This document shows positions 42,502 to 51,993 of a stretch of DNA of 64,000 bases, piece by piece. Source of the DNA: UBA1546 sp049302185 (GTDB lineage Bacteria > Nitrospirota > Thermodesulfovibrionia > Thermodesulfovibrionales > UBA1546); the NCBI GenBank assembly GCA_049302185.1, contig JBAQLV010000010.1:1-64000 (forward strand), read 5' to 3'. Each line of letters begins with the position of its first letter. Positions within the stretch are counted from its first letter, which is position 1. Made by a program: the position numbers and the translations under genes. The notes below the pieces were generated by a model. It saw only the letters and a list, made by a program, of their open reading frames with translations. It was not told where the DNA came from and ran no database searches.

Positions 42502-43353
42502 TTGCTTGAAAAAATAACCCTATATCTGAAGATGATTAAGTTTTCCCACTCTGTTTTTGCCCTTCCTTTTGCACTGACAGGCGCTGTGATAGCTGCATCC
42601 GGGATTCCGTCTCTGATGCAGCTATTCTGGATTGTTGTTGCAATGGTCAGCGCAAGGTCAGGGGCAATGGGATTAAACAGGATTATTGACAGAAAGATTG
42701 ACGCTGCAAATCCGAGGACAGCGAATCGGGAAATACCTTCCGGCAAGATAAAGACATCCAATGCTGTTTTATTTGCGATGATCTCATTTGGTGTTCTTAT
42801 TTTTGCCGCATATATGCTTAATCCCCTCTGCCTGAAACTTTCTCCGCTGGCGATTGCAGTGCTGTTTCTTTATTCATATACAAAGAGATTCACATGGCTC
42901 TCGCACTTTGTCCTCGGCATTGCGCTTTCAGCAGCGCCTGTGGGAGCATGGATTGCCGTAAGAGGCGCATTTAACTCAGAGATACTGCCGATGGTGTTTG
43001 CTGTAGTCTTCTGGCTTGCAGGGTTTGATGTGCTTTACGCGCTTCAGGATGTTGGATTTGACAGGGCGCACGGCCTTCGCTCAATTCCTGAGAAGTTCGG
43101 CATTAAGGATGCGCTGCTTTTTTCAAGAGTTTTCCATGTTATAACATGGGGACTGCTCGCATTTACAGGGTTAATCTTTGACCTTGGGATATTTTACTGG
43201 ATTGGAATGACTTTCACAGGAGGACTTTTCATATATGAGCATTCCCTTGTGAAGAATAATGACCTCAGCAGCCTTAATATGGCATTTTTTAACATGAACG
43301 GCTATATAAGCATAACAGTGTTTGTGTTTACACTGTTTGATTATCTTTTTTGA
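42502..43353 (+). CDS. UbiA family prenyltransferase (MqnP-like)
   Basis: The 283-residue protein has about eight membrane helices and the UbiA signatures NRIIDRKIDAANPRTANREIPSG (first Asp-rich motif) and YALQDVGFDRAHGLRSIPEKFG (second). It moves a polyprenyl chain onto an aromatic acceptor. Short UbiA proteins with this pattern are the MqnP type of the futalosine menaquinone pathway, or 4-hydroxybenzoate octaprenyltransferase; in an anaerobe the former is more likely. Starts with TTG after GGAGACAATAGA. Confidence 0.85.
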   Translation: MLEKITLYLKMIKFSHSVFALPFALTGAVIAASGIPSLMQLFWIVVAMVSARSGAMGLNRIIDRKIDAANPRTANREIPSGKIKTSNAVLFAMISFGVLIFAAYMLNPLCLKLSPLAIAVLFLYSYTKRFTWLSHFVLGIALSAAPVGAWIAVRGAFNSEILPMVFAVVFWLAGFDVLYALQDVGFDRAHGLRSIPEKFGIKDALLFSRVFHVITWGLLAFTGLIFDLGIFYWIGMTFTGGLFIYEHSLVKNNDLSSLNMAFFNMNGYISITVFVFTLFDYLF

Positions 43354-43622
43354 GAGCTTAATACTAATACGGTTATTAGTAAATCTACGCATTGTCGGGG
43401 ATTGGTCCGCAATCCCTCTTCACGCTGTCATGCTGGCTTGTCCAGCATCCTTCCTGCTTGTCAGGAATCTCAGAATGATTCCGAACAAGTCGGAATGACA
43501 AACCCGACAAGCGGGAATGACAGTGAATATGCTCTTACTTATGGCCTCCTTAGTAAGTCATATGCCGCGCCGCCGATCTTTATTTGTGGTAAACTTTAAT
43601 TAATTTAATTTCAAGAGAGGAA
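43354..43622. repeat. Palindromic repeat block upstream of the efflux operon
   Basis: From 43415: TGTCATGCTGGCTTGTCCAGCATCC, TCCTGCTTGTCAGGAATCTCAGAATGATTCCGAACAAGTCGGAATGACA and CCCGACAAGCGGGAATGACAG, all hairpins of the same CATTCC-GGAATG family, in tandem. No gene is seen in this gap. An AGAGAGG site belongs to the next gene. Confidence 0.6.
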
Positions 43623-44876
43623 ATGCAAATGCCTTCTTACAGAAAGCGTATTTTTTGGTTTCTTTCGGCAATAATTCTTTTGGTAATGTTTTTTATCCTC
43701 AAAAGAACCTTCAGTTCAGTTGATGTCAAAACAACGCCTGTAAGTAGGCAGGAACTTGCGATTACAGTAACTGCAACGTCAACAGGGACAATAAAATCAG
43801 AAACAGAGGTTAAGATTACAGCGCAGAGAATTGGGAAGATTACAAAGCTCTTTGTTGAAGAGGGCAGCATAGTTAAGCCCGGCTCAATGATAGCAGAGCT
43901 TGACCCTGAGGAGGCGCATCTGAGCCTTCAGGCTGCGCGGGCATCGCTTGAAAAGGCTCAATCAAGGCTCAAGGAACTCAGGAATTCTCATGACTCCCTG
44001 AAAGTGGAGATAGAAACTAATATTGAAAAAGCAAGGGCGGTTTTGAAAGAGGCGGAGATGAGATTCAAGAGATTCAATGATTTAAAAGACAAGGGATATA
44101 TGGCGCAGATGGATGTTGATTCTGTCCAGAAGGAATATGAAGTGGCAAAGGCAAGCCTTGAGTCTGCCATCGCCGCAAAAAGCCGCATAACCGCACAGAC
44201 CGAAGAGATAAAGGCGCAGGAGGCTGCTGTCAGAGAGGCGGAGAGTTCACTTTCGCTTGCAAAGCTTAACTATGATTATTCGTTTATAAAATCTCCGATA
44301 TCAGGCGTGGTAATATCAAGGCCTGTCAAGGTTGGCGAGACAACTGTAACGGGCGCTTTAGCGGGCGCTTTGGTGGCGCATGTTGTCTCTATGGAGGACC
44401 TTTATATAGAGGCGTTTATAGATGAGGCTGATGTTGCAAAGGTTAAACTGAGGCAGCAGGCTAATATCTCAATGGATGCGTATCAGGGGAATATTTTTAA
44501 AGGTGAAATTTATCTGATATCGCCTGTTGTCCTTGGCGGCAAACAGGAAACAAGGACCTTTGAGGTGAGGACACGGCTTAAAGAAAAACAAATCATTATA
44601 AAACCGGGGATGTCTGCTGATGTAGAGATTATTGTGGACAACATTAAAAATGCGCTTGTGGTTCCATCCCATGCGCTTATGGAGAAAAACGGCAAAAAAT
44701 TTGTATTTATCAAAAAAGGTTCAACAGCAAAACTTATTCCCGTTGAAACAGGGCAGTTCAACTGGAATTTTACAGAGATAACATCAGGCGTTAAAGAGGG
44801 TGATACAGTGATTATCAACCCGGATGCGACGGGACTTGCTGACGGCAGGAGAGTGAAGGAAACGGTGAATAGGTGA
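43623..44876 (+). CDS. Efflux RND/MacA-type periplasmic adaptor subunit
   Basis: The 417-residue adaptor has one N-terminal membrane anchor (about 10-24), a lipoyl half-motif (TGTIKSETEVKI...GKITKLFVEEGSIVKPGSMIAELDPEEA), a long coiled-coil hairpin (about 95-205), the second lipoyl half (IKSPISGVVISRPVKVGETTV), a beta-barrel (LYIEAFIDEADVAKV) and a membrane-proximal domain (LVVPSHALMEKNGK). It links an inner-membrane transporter with an outer-membrane channel. The following two genes make it a MacA-like partner. No outer-membrane factor is in the window. Confidence 0.88.
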   Translation: MQMPSYRKRIFWFLSAIILLVMFFILKRTFSSVDVKTTPVSRQELAITVTATSTGTIKSETEVKITAQRIGKITKLFVEEGSIVKPGSMIAELDPEEAHLSLQAARASLEKAQSRLKELRNSHDSLKVEIETNIEKARAVLKEAEMRFKRFNDLKDKGYMAQMDVDSVQKEYEVAKASLESAIAAKSRITAQTEEIKAQEAAVREAESSLSLAKLNYDYSFIKSPISGVVISRPVKVGETTVTGALAGALVAHVVSMEDLYIEAFIDEADVAKVKLRQQANISMDAYQGNIFKGEIYLISPVVLGGKQETRTFEVRTRLKEKQIIIKPGMSADVEIIVDNIKNALVVPSHALMEKNGKKFVFIKKGSTAKLIPVETGQFNWNFTEITSGVKEGDTVIINPDATGLADGRRVKETVNR

Positions 44877-44902
44877 AAAGGTGAATCGGTGAATAGGAAA
44901 AA
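44869..44902. repeat. Short tandem repeat GGTGAATA between the adaptor and ABC genes
   Basis: Four near-copies of an 8-base GGTGAATA/GGTGAAAA unit follow the adaptor, which ends inside them. Confidence 0.5.
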
Positions 44903-44920
44903 CAAAGATAGCAAGATAAA

Positions 44921-45592
44921 GTGATTGTTCTGAAGGATATAAGGAAGTCGTATGTGCTGCCAAAGGTGACTGTGGATGTCTTAAGGGGCATAGACATGGA
45001 AGTCGCTGAAAAGGATTTTGTGGCAATAATGGGGCCTTCAGGCTCAGGAAAATCAACGCTCCTTCACATCATCGGCTGCCTTGACAGGCCGACATCAGGG
45101 CAATATCTGCTCCTTGATGTTGATGTCAGCCGGAAAACAGACAATGAGCTTGCAGAGATAAGAAACAGAAAAATCGGCTTCGTATTCCAGAGTTTTAATC
45201 TTCTTCCTAAACTTATTGCATGGAAAAATGTCGAGCTGCCTCTGCTTTACGGCGGGGTGGAGCCTGATACAAGGAAAAAAAAAGCGTTTGAGATGCTTGA
45301 GAAGTTCGGCCTTTCTCACAGGGCAGAGCATTACCCGAGCGAACTTTCAGGAGGGGAGCAGCAGAGGGTTGCAATTGCAAGGGCGCTCATAAACGACCCT
45401 GCGATAATACTTGCGGATGAGCCTACAGGAAACCTTGACAGCCGTTCGGGAAAAGAAATCATAGAGGCATTTAAAGGTTTAAATAAGGAAGGCGTAACGA
45501 TTGTGGTTGTTACCCATGAGAAAGATATTGCTGACGAGGCAGGGAAGATAATAACAATAAGAGACGGGGTTTGCCAGAGTGGATGTTATTGA
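44921..45592 (+). CDS. MacB-type ABC transporter ATPase
   Basis: The 223-residue ATPase has Walker A GPSGSGKST, the Q-loop FVFQSFNLLPKL typical of the LolD/MacB group, the signature LSGGEQQRVAIARAL, and Walker B IILADEPTGNLD. It uses a GTG start. Its end overlaps the permease gene by 14 bases. ATPase and permease are on separate genes, unlike E. coli MacB. The substrate is unknown (peptides, antibiotics or lipids are handled by the family). Confidence 0.9.
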   Translation: MIVLKDIRKSYVLPKVTVDVLRGIDMEVAEKDFVAIMGPSGSGKSTLLHIIGCLDRPTSGQYLLLDVDVSRKTDNELAEIRNRKIGFVFQSFNLLPKLIAWKNVELPLLYGGVEPDTRKKKAFEMLEKFGLSHRAEHYPSELSGGEQQRVAIARALINDPAIILADEPTGNLDSRSGKEIIEAFKGLNKEGVTIVVVTHEKDIADEAGKIITIRDGVCQSGCY

Positions 45593-46787
45593 GATTATAA
45601 GGGTTTCAAGGGACTCTCTTATGGGCAACAGGGTAAGGTCGTTCCTTACAATGCTCGGCGTTGTTATCGGGGTTGCGTCCGTCATTATGCTTGTTTCAAT
45701 AGGCGAGGGCGCAAGGTCCTACATAGGCAGAGAGCTTGGCAATCTCGGAACGAACATATTGATTGTAGTGCCGGGCAAAACTTCTGCCAAGGGAGGGTTT
45801 CATCCGCCTGCCGCAACTACGGTCAGGAAACTTGTCTATGATGATGCTCTAATAATTAAAAAACGTTCAAGGCATATTCAAGACGCAGTCCCGCTGATTC
45901 TTGGCACCTCCAAGATTAAATATCTGAACCAGAGCAGGGATAATTCTGTAGTTGGGATTACGGAAACTTATTTTGATATCAGAAATCTCTCAGTTGAATC
46001 AGGCAGATTTATAAACGCATCGGATGTTGATTCAAGAAGAAAAGTATGCGTTCTCGGAAGGACAGTGAAAAAAGATCTTTTCGGAGATAAGAATGCGCTT
46101 GGCACCCTTGTGGCAATAGGCGACGGCAAATACCGCGTCATAGGTGTGATGGAAAAGAAAGGCGTTACGCTCGGAATTGATTTTGATGACATAGTGTTTA
46201 TACCTACAACCGCTGCGCAGGAATTGTTTGATACCGACAGCCTGTTTAATATAACTGTCAAGGTTAGAAGCGCAACTGAGATAGACGCTGCAAAAGAGGA
46301 CATAAGGCAGATACTGATGAAAAGACATGCAGGCAGGGAAGACTTTACGATAATGAGTCAGGATGAGATGGTTGCCGTGATGGGCAAGATATTGAATATC
46401 ATGACTGCTGTGCTTGCAGGCATAGCTGCAATTTCCTTGATTGTTGGCGGGATAGGGATAATGAATATAATGCTTGTCTCAGTAAGGGAGAGGACGCGGG
46501 AGATAGGGATAAGAAAGGCGCTTGGCGCAAAGAACAGGGATATTTTATTACAGTTTCTGATAGAGTCTGTTACGCTGAGCCTTATAGGCGGAACAGTGGG
46601 CATTCTGTTTGCTGGCTTGCTCTCTCTTGTTATTCCTTATTTTGTTGAATTTCTTCCGACACATCTTGCCCTGTGGTCTGTTATTGTCGCTTTTTTGTTT
46701 TCAGCGGCAGTCGGAATATTCTTCGGTGTATATCCTGCAAGAAAGGCATCGCTGTATGATCCCATAAAAGCGTTGAGGTATGAGTGA
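45579..46787 (+). CDS. MacB-type ABC transporter permease
   Basis: The 402-residue membrane protein has the FtsX/MacB plan: TM1 at about 20-40 after VRSFLTMLGVVIGVASVIML, a large periplasmic domain (about 45-265), and three C-terminal helices with IVGGIGIMNIMLVSVRERTREIGIRKALGAKNRDI, then GLLSLVIPY and FLFSAAVGIFFGVYPARKAS...PIKALRYE. The signature end is standard. Works with the two upstream genes. Confidence 0.9.
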   Translation: MDVIEIIRVSRDSLMGNRVRSFLTMLGVVIGVASVIMLVSIGEGARSYIGRELGNLGTNILIVVPGKTSAKGGFHPPAATTVRKLVYDDALIIKKRSRHIQDAVPLILGTSKIKYLNQSRDNSVVGITETYFDIRNLSVESGRFINASDVDSRRKVCVLGRTVKKDLFGDKNALGTLVAIGDGKYRVIGVMEKKGVTLGIDFDDIVFIPTTAAQELFDTDSLFNITVKVRSATEIDAAKEDIRQILMKRHAGREDFTIMSQDEMVAVMGKILNIMTAVLAGIAAISLIVGGIGIMNIMLVSVRERTREIGIRKALGAKNRDILLQFLIESVTLSLIGGTVGILFAGLLSLVIPYFVEFLPTHLALWSVIVAFLFSAAVGIFFGVYPARKASLYDPIKALRYE

Positions 46788-46889
46788 GGTATAGATTTTT
46801 TAGATGAGATGAACGTCTTGTGCATGGACGAAGCTTTTAGGTTTGTAAGTTTTCTGTTTGTGCCGCTGTTATGCGACCATTGTAGCAGT

Positions 46890-47633
46890 TTAGCGTCCGT
46901 CAACATCAAGCAATTTTGATCTCTTTTTTAACGTTCTTAATACAAGATAAGTTATTAATCCAATTATGAATAATAAACCCCAGCCAAAATCTACTTTAAA
47001 TTTACCCTCTACAAATAAGCCTTCGAGGGAATCAAGAACAGGAAAAGATATAGTTATCACAAAAAAGGCAGTGTATTCTCTTTTAAGAACATTTTTGAAT
47101 GAAAAAGGCAAAGCAGGTTTTCGCCAGCTCTTAAATTTTGGCAGAAAAGCTGGAGTCTTCTCTGCCCATTCTAAGAATAAAGCCCCATACTTTACTCGTA
47201 AAAAACCTTCTTCCGCAAATATTATACGTTCGTAATATATAAAAAATGCCAGAACGGCTATTAACACAAACCACCACACTTGAATAAACAATATTACTCC
47301 CCCAAAAATTATAAAATTTCCTAAATAAAGAGGGTGCCGAACTATTGAATACATCCCTGTAGTATTAAGTGCTTCCGCTATCTGTTTTTTTGTATTTCTG
47401 CCTGATGTCCCTTTGGGGATATAACCTATAGTAAGGCAACGAATGGCAAGGCCGACAAAAGATAATAATAAACAGAAAATCTCCCAAAAGTGATCACTCA
47501 CTTTTAAGACCCTTTTCAAAAATTCAGACTCATTTAAGGCAATTAATAAGATTGGAAGGATTAAAAAAGGCAAGTAACTTCGCCATCTAAAAAGCCAATT
47601 GCCCTGCTTTTCTAATTCTTTATGGATAGTCAT
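46890..47633 (-). CDS. Isoprenylcysteine carboxylmethyltransferase-family membrane protein
   Basis: The 247-residue protein has about five helices and the SAM-binding part of the ICMT/PEMT group: GYIPKGTSGRN..., LNTTGMYSIVRHPLYLGNFIIFGG, and YYERIIFAEEGFLRVKYG...EWAEKTPAFLPK. Related bacterial proteins methylate lipid A phosphate (LmtA of Leptospira) or unknown lipids; the LPS role is a guess. A C-terminal pair of hydrophobic segments (about 175-195 and 208-225) is additional to the core. The gene stands alone. Confidence 0.78.
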   Translation of the reverse strand: MTIHKELEKQGNWLFRWRSYLPFLILPILLIALNESEFLKRVLKVSDHFWEIFCLLLSFVGLAIRCLTIGYIPKGTSGRNTKKQIAEALNTTGMYSIVRHPLYLGNFIIFGGVILFIQVWWFVLIAVLAFFIYYERIIFAEEGFLRVKYGALFLEWAEKTPAFLPKFKSWRKPALPFSFKNVLKREYTAFFVITISFPVLDSLEGLFVEGKFKVDFGWGLLFIIGLITYLVLRTLKKRSKLLDVDGR

Positions 47634-47735
47634 TTATTCACTCCCCAATAGTGCCACAATGTCGCCTACTTCTTTTTAATAGATGAGTGGCGAGGTTATG
47701 TCTAACAGTATGCACAGAAACATCCTTTTTTTTAA
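47634..47735 (-). pseudogene. Integrase (tyrosine recombinase) stub
   Basis: On the minus strand, KKDVSVHTVRHNLATHLLK is the HxxR block of tyrosine recombinases. A frame change then gives GDIVALLGSE, like the (T)IQELLGH block, but without the active-site His and the Tyr helix. Only about 35 codons of the gene remain. It marks an old mobile element or a deletion scar next to the methyltransferase gene. Confidence 0.55.
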
Positions 47736-47863
47736 GCATTATCACCCCATAAGTAATGCCCTGCTTTGGAAATATGTATGTGCGTTTATTATTAATTAAA
47801 GCCCCTTTATTGTCAAGGAGCATAGCTTGTGCTTTTCAATGCGCATTAGTATCATAAGATTAA

Positions 47864-48844
47864 ATGCCGATAATAAAGGTTGAGAATTTAGTAAAGAGAT
47901 TTGGCAGTATCACTGCTGTAAATAATATCTCCTTTAATGTGGAGGAAGGAGCGATATTCGGCTTCCTCGGGCCTAACGGCGCAGGCAAGACAACAACGAT
48001 AAGCATCCTGTGTACACTGCTTGTGCCAACTTCAGGGAATGCTTTTGTGAATGGATATGACTGCACAAAAGAATCCTCATCTGTAAGGAGATCAATCGGC
48101 ATAGTCTTTCAGGATACAACTCTGGATAAAGACCTAACCGCAGAGGAAAACCTTTTATTTCATGCGTATCTTTATAATGTTGAAAAGACCGAACGCAGAA
48201 AAAGGGTTGATGATGTCTTGAAGCTTGTTGATTTATTCAACAGGAAAGATGACCTTGTTAAGAAATTTTCCGGAGGCATGAAGAGAAGGCTTGAAGTTGC
48301 AAGAGGGCTGATACACAGACCAAAGGTGCTGTTTCTGGATGAACCAACACTTGGGCTTGATCCGCAGAGCAGATCAAATCTATGGGAATTCATAACAGCG
48401 CTTCCGGAAAAATATGGAGTAACAATCTTCATGACGACGCATTACATGGATGAGGCAGAGGTCTGCGATAACATAGCCATTATTGATAATGGAAACATTA
48501 TTGCAATGAACAGTCCCGAAGAACTCAAAAAAGTGATAGGCGGGGATGTCATATATCTGAAAACGAGGGATAATGCAAAGGCAAAGGATGAGATAAAGAG
48601 CACGCTGGATATTGACGCATCAATAAGGGACGGCGAGCTTTTTATCTCAACAGTCAGGGGAGATACATGCATTCCCGAACTTATAAGGACACTCGGCGAT
48701 AGTGTTTTGTCTGTGAGGCTCCAGAGGCCGACTCTGAATGATGTTTTTTTAAAGCTGACAGGGAAGGCGATAAGAGACGAGGAGGGCGCTGATACGGATA
48801 CGATAAAAGCGGAGGTGAGGGCTTACAGGAGGAGGCATGAGTGA
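47864..48844 (+). CDS. ABC-2 type (DrrA-like) exporter ATPase
   Basis: The 326-residue ATPase has Walker A GPNGAGKTTT, VFQDTTLDKDLTAEENL (the DrrA-type Q-loop region), signature FSGGMKRRLEVARGL, Walker B VLFLDEPTLGLDP and an H-loop TTHYMDEAE. A C-terminal regulatory domain of about 90 residues follows, as in daunorubicin-type exporters. Paired with the permease 44 bases downstream. Substrate unknown. Confidence 0.9.
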   Translation: MPIIKVENLVKRFGSITAVNNISFNVEEGAIFGFLGPNGAGKTTTISILCTLLVPTSGNAFVNGYDCTKESSSVRRSIGIVFQDTTLDKDLTAEENLLFHAYLYNVEKTERRKRVDDVLKLVDLFNRKDDLVKKFSGGMKRRLEVARGLIHRPKVLFLDEPTLGLDPQSRSNLWEFITALPEKYGVTIFMTTHYMDEAEVCDNIAIIDNGNIIAMNSPEELKKVIGGDVIYLKTRDNAKAKDEIKSTLDIDASIRDGELFISTVRGDTCIPELIRTLGDSVLSVRLQRPTLNDVFLKLTGKAIRDEEGADTDTIKAEVRAYRRRHE

Positions 48845-48888
48845 TGCCGCTCATTCTTATCCTGTTTCTACGAGGTTGAAAAACGAAT

Positions 48889-49653
48889 ATGGAATTTAAT
48901 GCGATATACGTTATAGTTGCGCGGGAGTTCAAGAAATTTGTGAGGGAAAGGTCCAGGCTTGTCTCTGCAATAGCAAGGCCTCTTGTATGGCTTTTCCTTG
49001 TCGGCGCGGGGATGTCAAGGCTTGTCCCTCCTGTTGACGGCGTTTCATACATGCAGTTCATATTCCCGGGCATATTGGGCATGACAATTCTGTTCAGCGC
49101 AATGTTCTCCTCAATCTCTATTATCTGGGATAAAGAGTTTGGTTTTATGAAAGAGATTCTTGTTGCTCCTGTATCTCGGATATCTATAGTTGTAGGGAAG
49201 GCATTGAGCGGTATGATTATATCAACAATTCAGGCTGTTATTGTACTTTTGCTTTTCCCTCTTCTTGGGCTTAAGCTTGGTGTTACAGATATAATCAGCG
49301 CAGTATTTATATGTATGCTTGTGTCTTTCTCGGTGTCTGCCTTCGGAATAGTAATAGCGACTTTTTATGAGAGTTATGAGAGCTTTAGCGCAATTATGAA
49401 TTTCATCATCATGCCGATGTTTTTTCTCTCAGGCGCGATGTATCCTGTAAAACTTCTGCCAGAGGCTTTGAGGTTTGCAGCCAAGCTTAATCCGCTCACT
49501 TACGGCGTAGATGCGCTGAAGCATGTGATCTCTCCGCTTGCGCACGGGCCGATGAGCCCTGATTTCAGCATTGTTACTGACCTTGCGGTTATTATTGTGC
49601 TGTCGGTTATCTTTGTTTTTGCCGGAGCAAAGGCATTTGAGAGAAGAGGGTAG
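48889..49653 (+). CDS. ABC-2 type transporter permease
   Basis: The 254-residue membrane protein has six helices in the ABC-2 pattern: an amphipathic start with REFKKFVRERSRL, GMTILFSAMFSSISIIWDKEFGFMKEILVAPVSR (typical coupling segment), MNFIIMPMFFLSGAMYPV, LNPLTYGVDALKHV, and a final helix (VIIVLSVIFVFAGAKAFERRG). A partner of the upstream ATPase. Confidence 0.88.
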   Translation: MEFNAIYVIVAREFKKFVRERSRLVSAIARPLVWLFLVGAGMSRLVPPVDGVSYMQFIFPGILGMTILFSAMFSSISIIWDKEFGFMKEILVAPVSRISIVVGKALSGMIISTIQAVIVLLLFPLLGLKLGVTDIISAVFICMLVSFSVSAFGIVIATFYESYESFSAIMNFIIMPMFFLSGAMYPVKLLPEALRFAAKLNPLTYGVDALKHVISPLAHGPMSPDFSIVTDLAVIIVLSVIFVFAGAKAFERRG

Positions 49654-49712
49654 GAGAGTTTGACACAGCAGCGCTTTTTTGGTGTATAATAAAAATCTTC
49701 TAACCGAGAAAT

Positions 49713-49788
49713 TCCCGGGTAGCTCAGCTGGCAGAGCAGGTGGCTGTTAACCACCCTGTCGGGGGTTCGAATCCCTCCCCGGGAGCCA
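49713..49788 (+). tRNA. tRNA-Asn (GTT)
   Basis: 76 bases with encoded CCA. Acceptor stem TCCCGGG/CCCGGGA, D arm TAGCTCAGCTGGCAGAGCA, anticodon loop CTGTTAA (anticodon GTT), T arm GGGGGTTCGAATCCCTC. All four arms pair well. Confidence 0.95.
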
Positions 49789-49866
49789 AATACCCAAAAT
49801 CCTGTCTCTTTTTTTCATAATCTGATAATATGAATTATATCAAATCTTAAAGAATAGGTATGCGTT

Positions 49867-51912
49867 ATGAATATCGATGAGTTATGCATTAACACTATCA
49901 GGATGCTTTCTGTTGATATGGTGGAAGAAGCCAATTCAGGGCATCCGGGAATGCCAATGGGCGCGGCTCCTATGGCGTATGTTCTCTGGACAAGGTTTCT
50001 TAAACATAATCCTGAAAATCCAAAATGGCATGACAGGGATCGGTTTGTACTTTCCGCAGGTCACGGCTCTGCTCTTCTTTATTCGCTTCTGCATTTAACC
50101 GGATACGATTTGCCCATTGAAGAAATTAAGAGATTCAGGCAATGGGGAAGCAAGACGCCCGGGCATATTGAGTATGGAGATACGCCCGGAGTTGAATGCA
50201 CGACAGGTCCTCTGGGGCAGGGATTTGGGATGGGTGTAGGAATGGCGATTGCCGAAAGATTTTTTGCGGCAAAGTTTAATCAACCGGGACATGAAATAGT
50301 AAATCACTTCACATATGCGATAGTTAGCGACGGAGATATGATGGAGGGAATCTCCTCAGAAGCAGCATCACTTGCAGGGCACTTTAAGCTGGGAAATCTG
50401 ATATACCTCTATGACAATAACCACATTTCTCTGTCAGGAGAGACAAAACTTACCTTCACCGAGGACGTATGCAAGAGGTTTGAGGCATACGGATGGCATG
50501 TTCAGAATGTTGAAGACGGCAATGACATAGAGGCTGTTTCAAGGGCAGTAAAAAAAGCACAGGAAGAAACAGAACGCCCATCCTTGATTTCGGTAAGGAC
50601 GCACATAGGATATGGAAGCCCTCATAAACAGGATACATTTGAAGTGCACGGCTCTCCGCTCGGGCATGATGAGGTCACAGCCACAAAGAAGAACCTCGGC
50701 TGGCCCTTGGAACCAAAATTTTATATACCGAAAGAAGCTATCACGCAATTCAGAAAAGCGGTAGATAGAGGCGCAAGGCTTGAATCAGAATGGAAGGAGA
50801 AATTTAATTCATATAGGAAAACATATCCTGAGTTTGCATCTGAATGGGATAATATGATGAATTTCAAATTCCCTGATGCATGGGATAAGGACATCCCTGT
50901 TTTCCCTCCCGACTCGAAGGGCATTGCAACACGCTCTGCTTCGGGAAAAGTAATGAATGAAATAGCGAATCATATCCCTTCTTTGATAGGCGGCTCTGCT
51001 GATTTGAATCCTTCAACCAATACTGAGCTTAAAGGAAAAGGCAATTTCCAGTTTCCTGATTCAGCGGATAAAAATGTGCAGGGTGCAGCATCAGGTGAAT
51101 GGGGATATGGAGGGGCAAACATAGCTTTTGGCGTGCGAGAACATGCAATGGGAAGCATATCAAACGGAATGGCGCTTCATGGAGGATTGATTCCTTTTGC
51201 GGGCACTTTTTTAATATTTTCAGATTATATGAGACCTGCCGTCAGGCTTGCTGCGTTAATGAAATTGCATGTCATCTATATCTTTACGCATGACTCCTTA
51301 GCCCTTGGAGAGGACGGGCCGACTCACCAGCCCGTTGAACAGCTTTCAAGCCTGAGGGCAATGCCGGGATTGACAGTTATAAGACCTGCTGATGCCAATG
51401 AAGCTGCAAAGGCATGGGAAATAGCAGTTACGCATAAGCACGGTCCTGTTGCTCTGATTTTCACAAGACAAAAGGTTCCTGTTATAGACAGAGATAAGTA
51501 TGAATCTGCCGAAGGAGTAAAAAGAGGAGGCTATATACTTGCTGATTCTGCTCCTCATAATCCTGAAGTTATATTAATTGCAACCGGTTCAGAGGCGCAT
51601 ATTGCGCTTGAGGCATATGAAAGGCTTAAGACTGAAAACATTAAAGCGCGCGTTGTGAATATGGCGTCGTGGGAACTTTTTGAGGAGCAGTCGGAAGAGT
51701 ATAAGAATAAGGTGCTGCCGCGTGATATTAAGGCGAGGGTCTCTGTTGAGGCAGGTTCAACGCATGGCTGGCATAAGTATATCGGATTGGACGGAATAGT
51801 AATTGGAATAGACCATTTCGGAGCATCTGCACCAGGAGAGATACTGCTTGAGAAGTTCGGATTTACAACGGAAAATATAGTAAATAAGGCAAAGATGCTT
51901 TTAGCGAAATAG
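49867..51912 (+). CDS. tkt: Transketolase
   Basis: A thiamine-diphosphate enzyme of the pentose phosphate pathway. The 681 residues include ANSGHPGMPMG (active-site His), GPLGQGFGMGVGMA, VSDGDMMEGISSEA (ThDP/metal motif), the pyrimidine domain (GVREHAMGSISNGMALHGG, FTHDSLALGEDGPTHQP) and the C-terminal domain (ATGSEAHIALEA, DHFGASAPGEILLEKFG). Full-length, single-chain type. It starts 78 bases after tRNA-Asn. Confidence 0.95.
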   Translation: MNIDELCINTIRMLSVDMVEEANSGHPGMPMGAAPMAYVLWTRFLKHNPENPKWHDRDRFVLSAGHGSALLYSLLHLTGYDLPIEEIKRFRQWGSKTPGHIEYGDTPGVECTTGPLGQGFGMGVGMAIAERFFAAKFNQPGHEIVNHFTYAIVSDGDMMEGISSEAASLAGHFKLGNLIYLYDNNHISLSGETKLTFTEDVCKRFEAYGWHVQNVEDGNDIEAVSRAVKKAQEETERPSLISVRTHIGYGSPHKQDTFEVHGSPLGHDEVTATKKNLGWPLEPKFYIPKEAITQFRKAVDRGARLESEWKEKFNSYRKTYPEFASEWDNMMNFKFPDAWDKDIPVFPPDSKGIATRSASGKVMNEIANHIPSLIGGSADLNPSTNTELKGKGNFQFPDSADKNVQGAASGEWGYGGANIAFGVREHAMGSISNGMALHGGLIPFAGTFLIFSDYMRPAVRLAALMKLHVIYIFTHDSLALGEDGPTHQPVEQLSSLRAMPGLTVIRPADANEAAKAWEIAVTHKHGPVALIFTRQKVPVIDRDKYESAEGVKRGGYILADSAPHNPEVILIATGSEAHIALEAYERLKTENIKARVVNMASWELFEEQSEEYKNKVLPRDIKARVSVEAGSTHGWHKYIGLDGIVIGIDHFGASAPGEILLEKFGFTTENIVNKAKMLLAK

Positions 51913-51929
51913 ATGCAGATATTACTTTC

Positions 51930-51962
51930 GCCTCAGCGAATCCGCCGAGGCGGACAAAAATT
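51930..51962. repeat. CCGCC/GGCGG hairpin after tkt
   Basis: CGCCTCAGCGAATCCGCCGAGGCG can form a stem-loop just after the tkt stop; a relative (TCCGCCTGAGGCGGA) sits at 59442. It may end transcription, although no T-run follows. Confidence 0.45.
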
Positions 51963-51993
51963 TCTTTAACTCGATGAGGTTTGTGGAGGATTA

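Noticed and set aside
15490..43525. CRISPR array made of the CATTCC-type repeats
   Set aside because: Copies are irregularly spaced, imperfect, in both orientations and spread among genes; no constant repeat-spacer pattern and no cas genes.
49681..49712. tRNA-Asn as the attachment site of an integrated element
   Set aside because: No second copy of the tRNA 3' end was seen nearby and tkt follows directly; only a distant integrase stub supports the idea.
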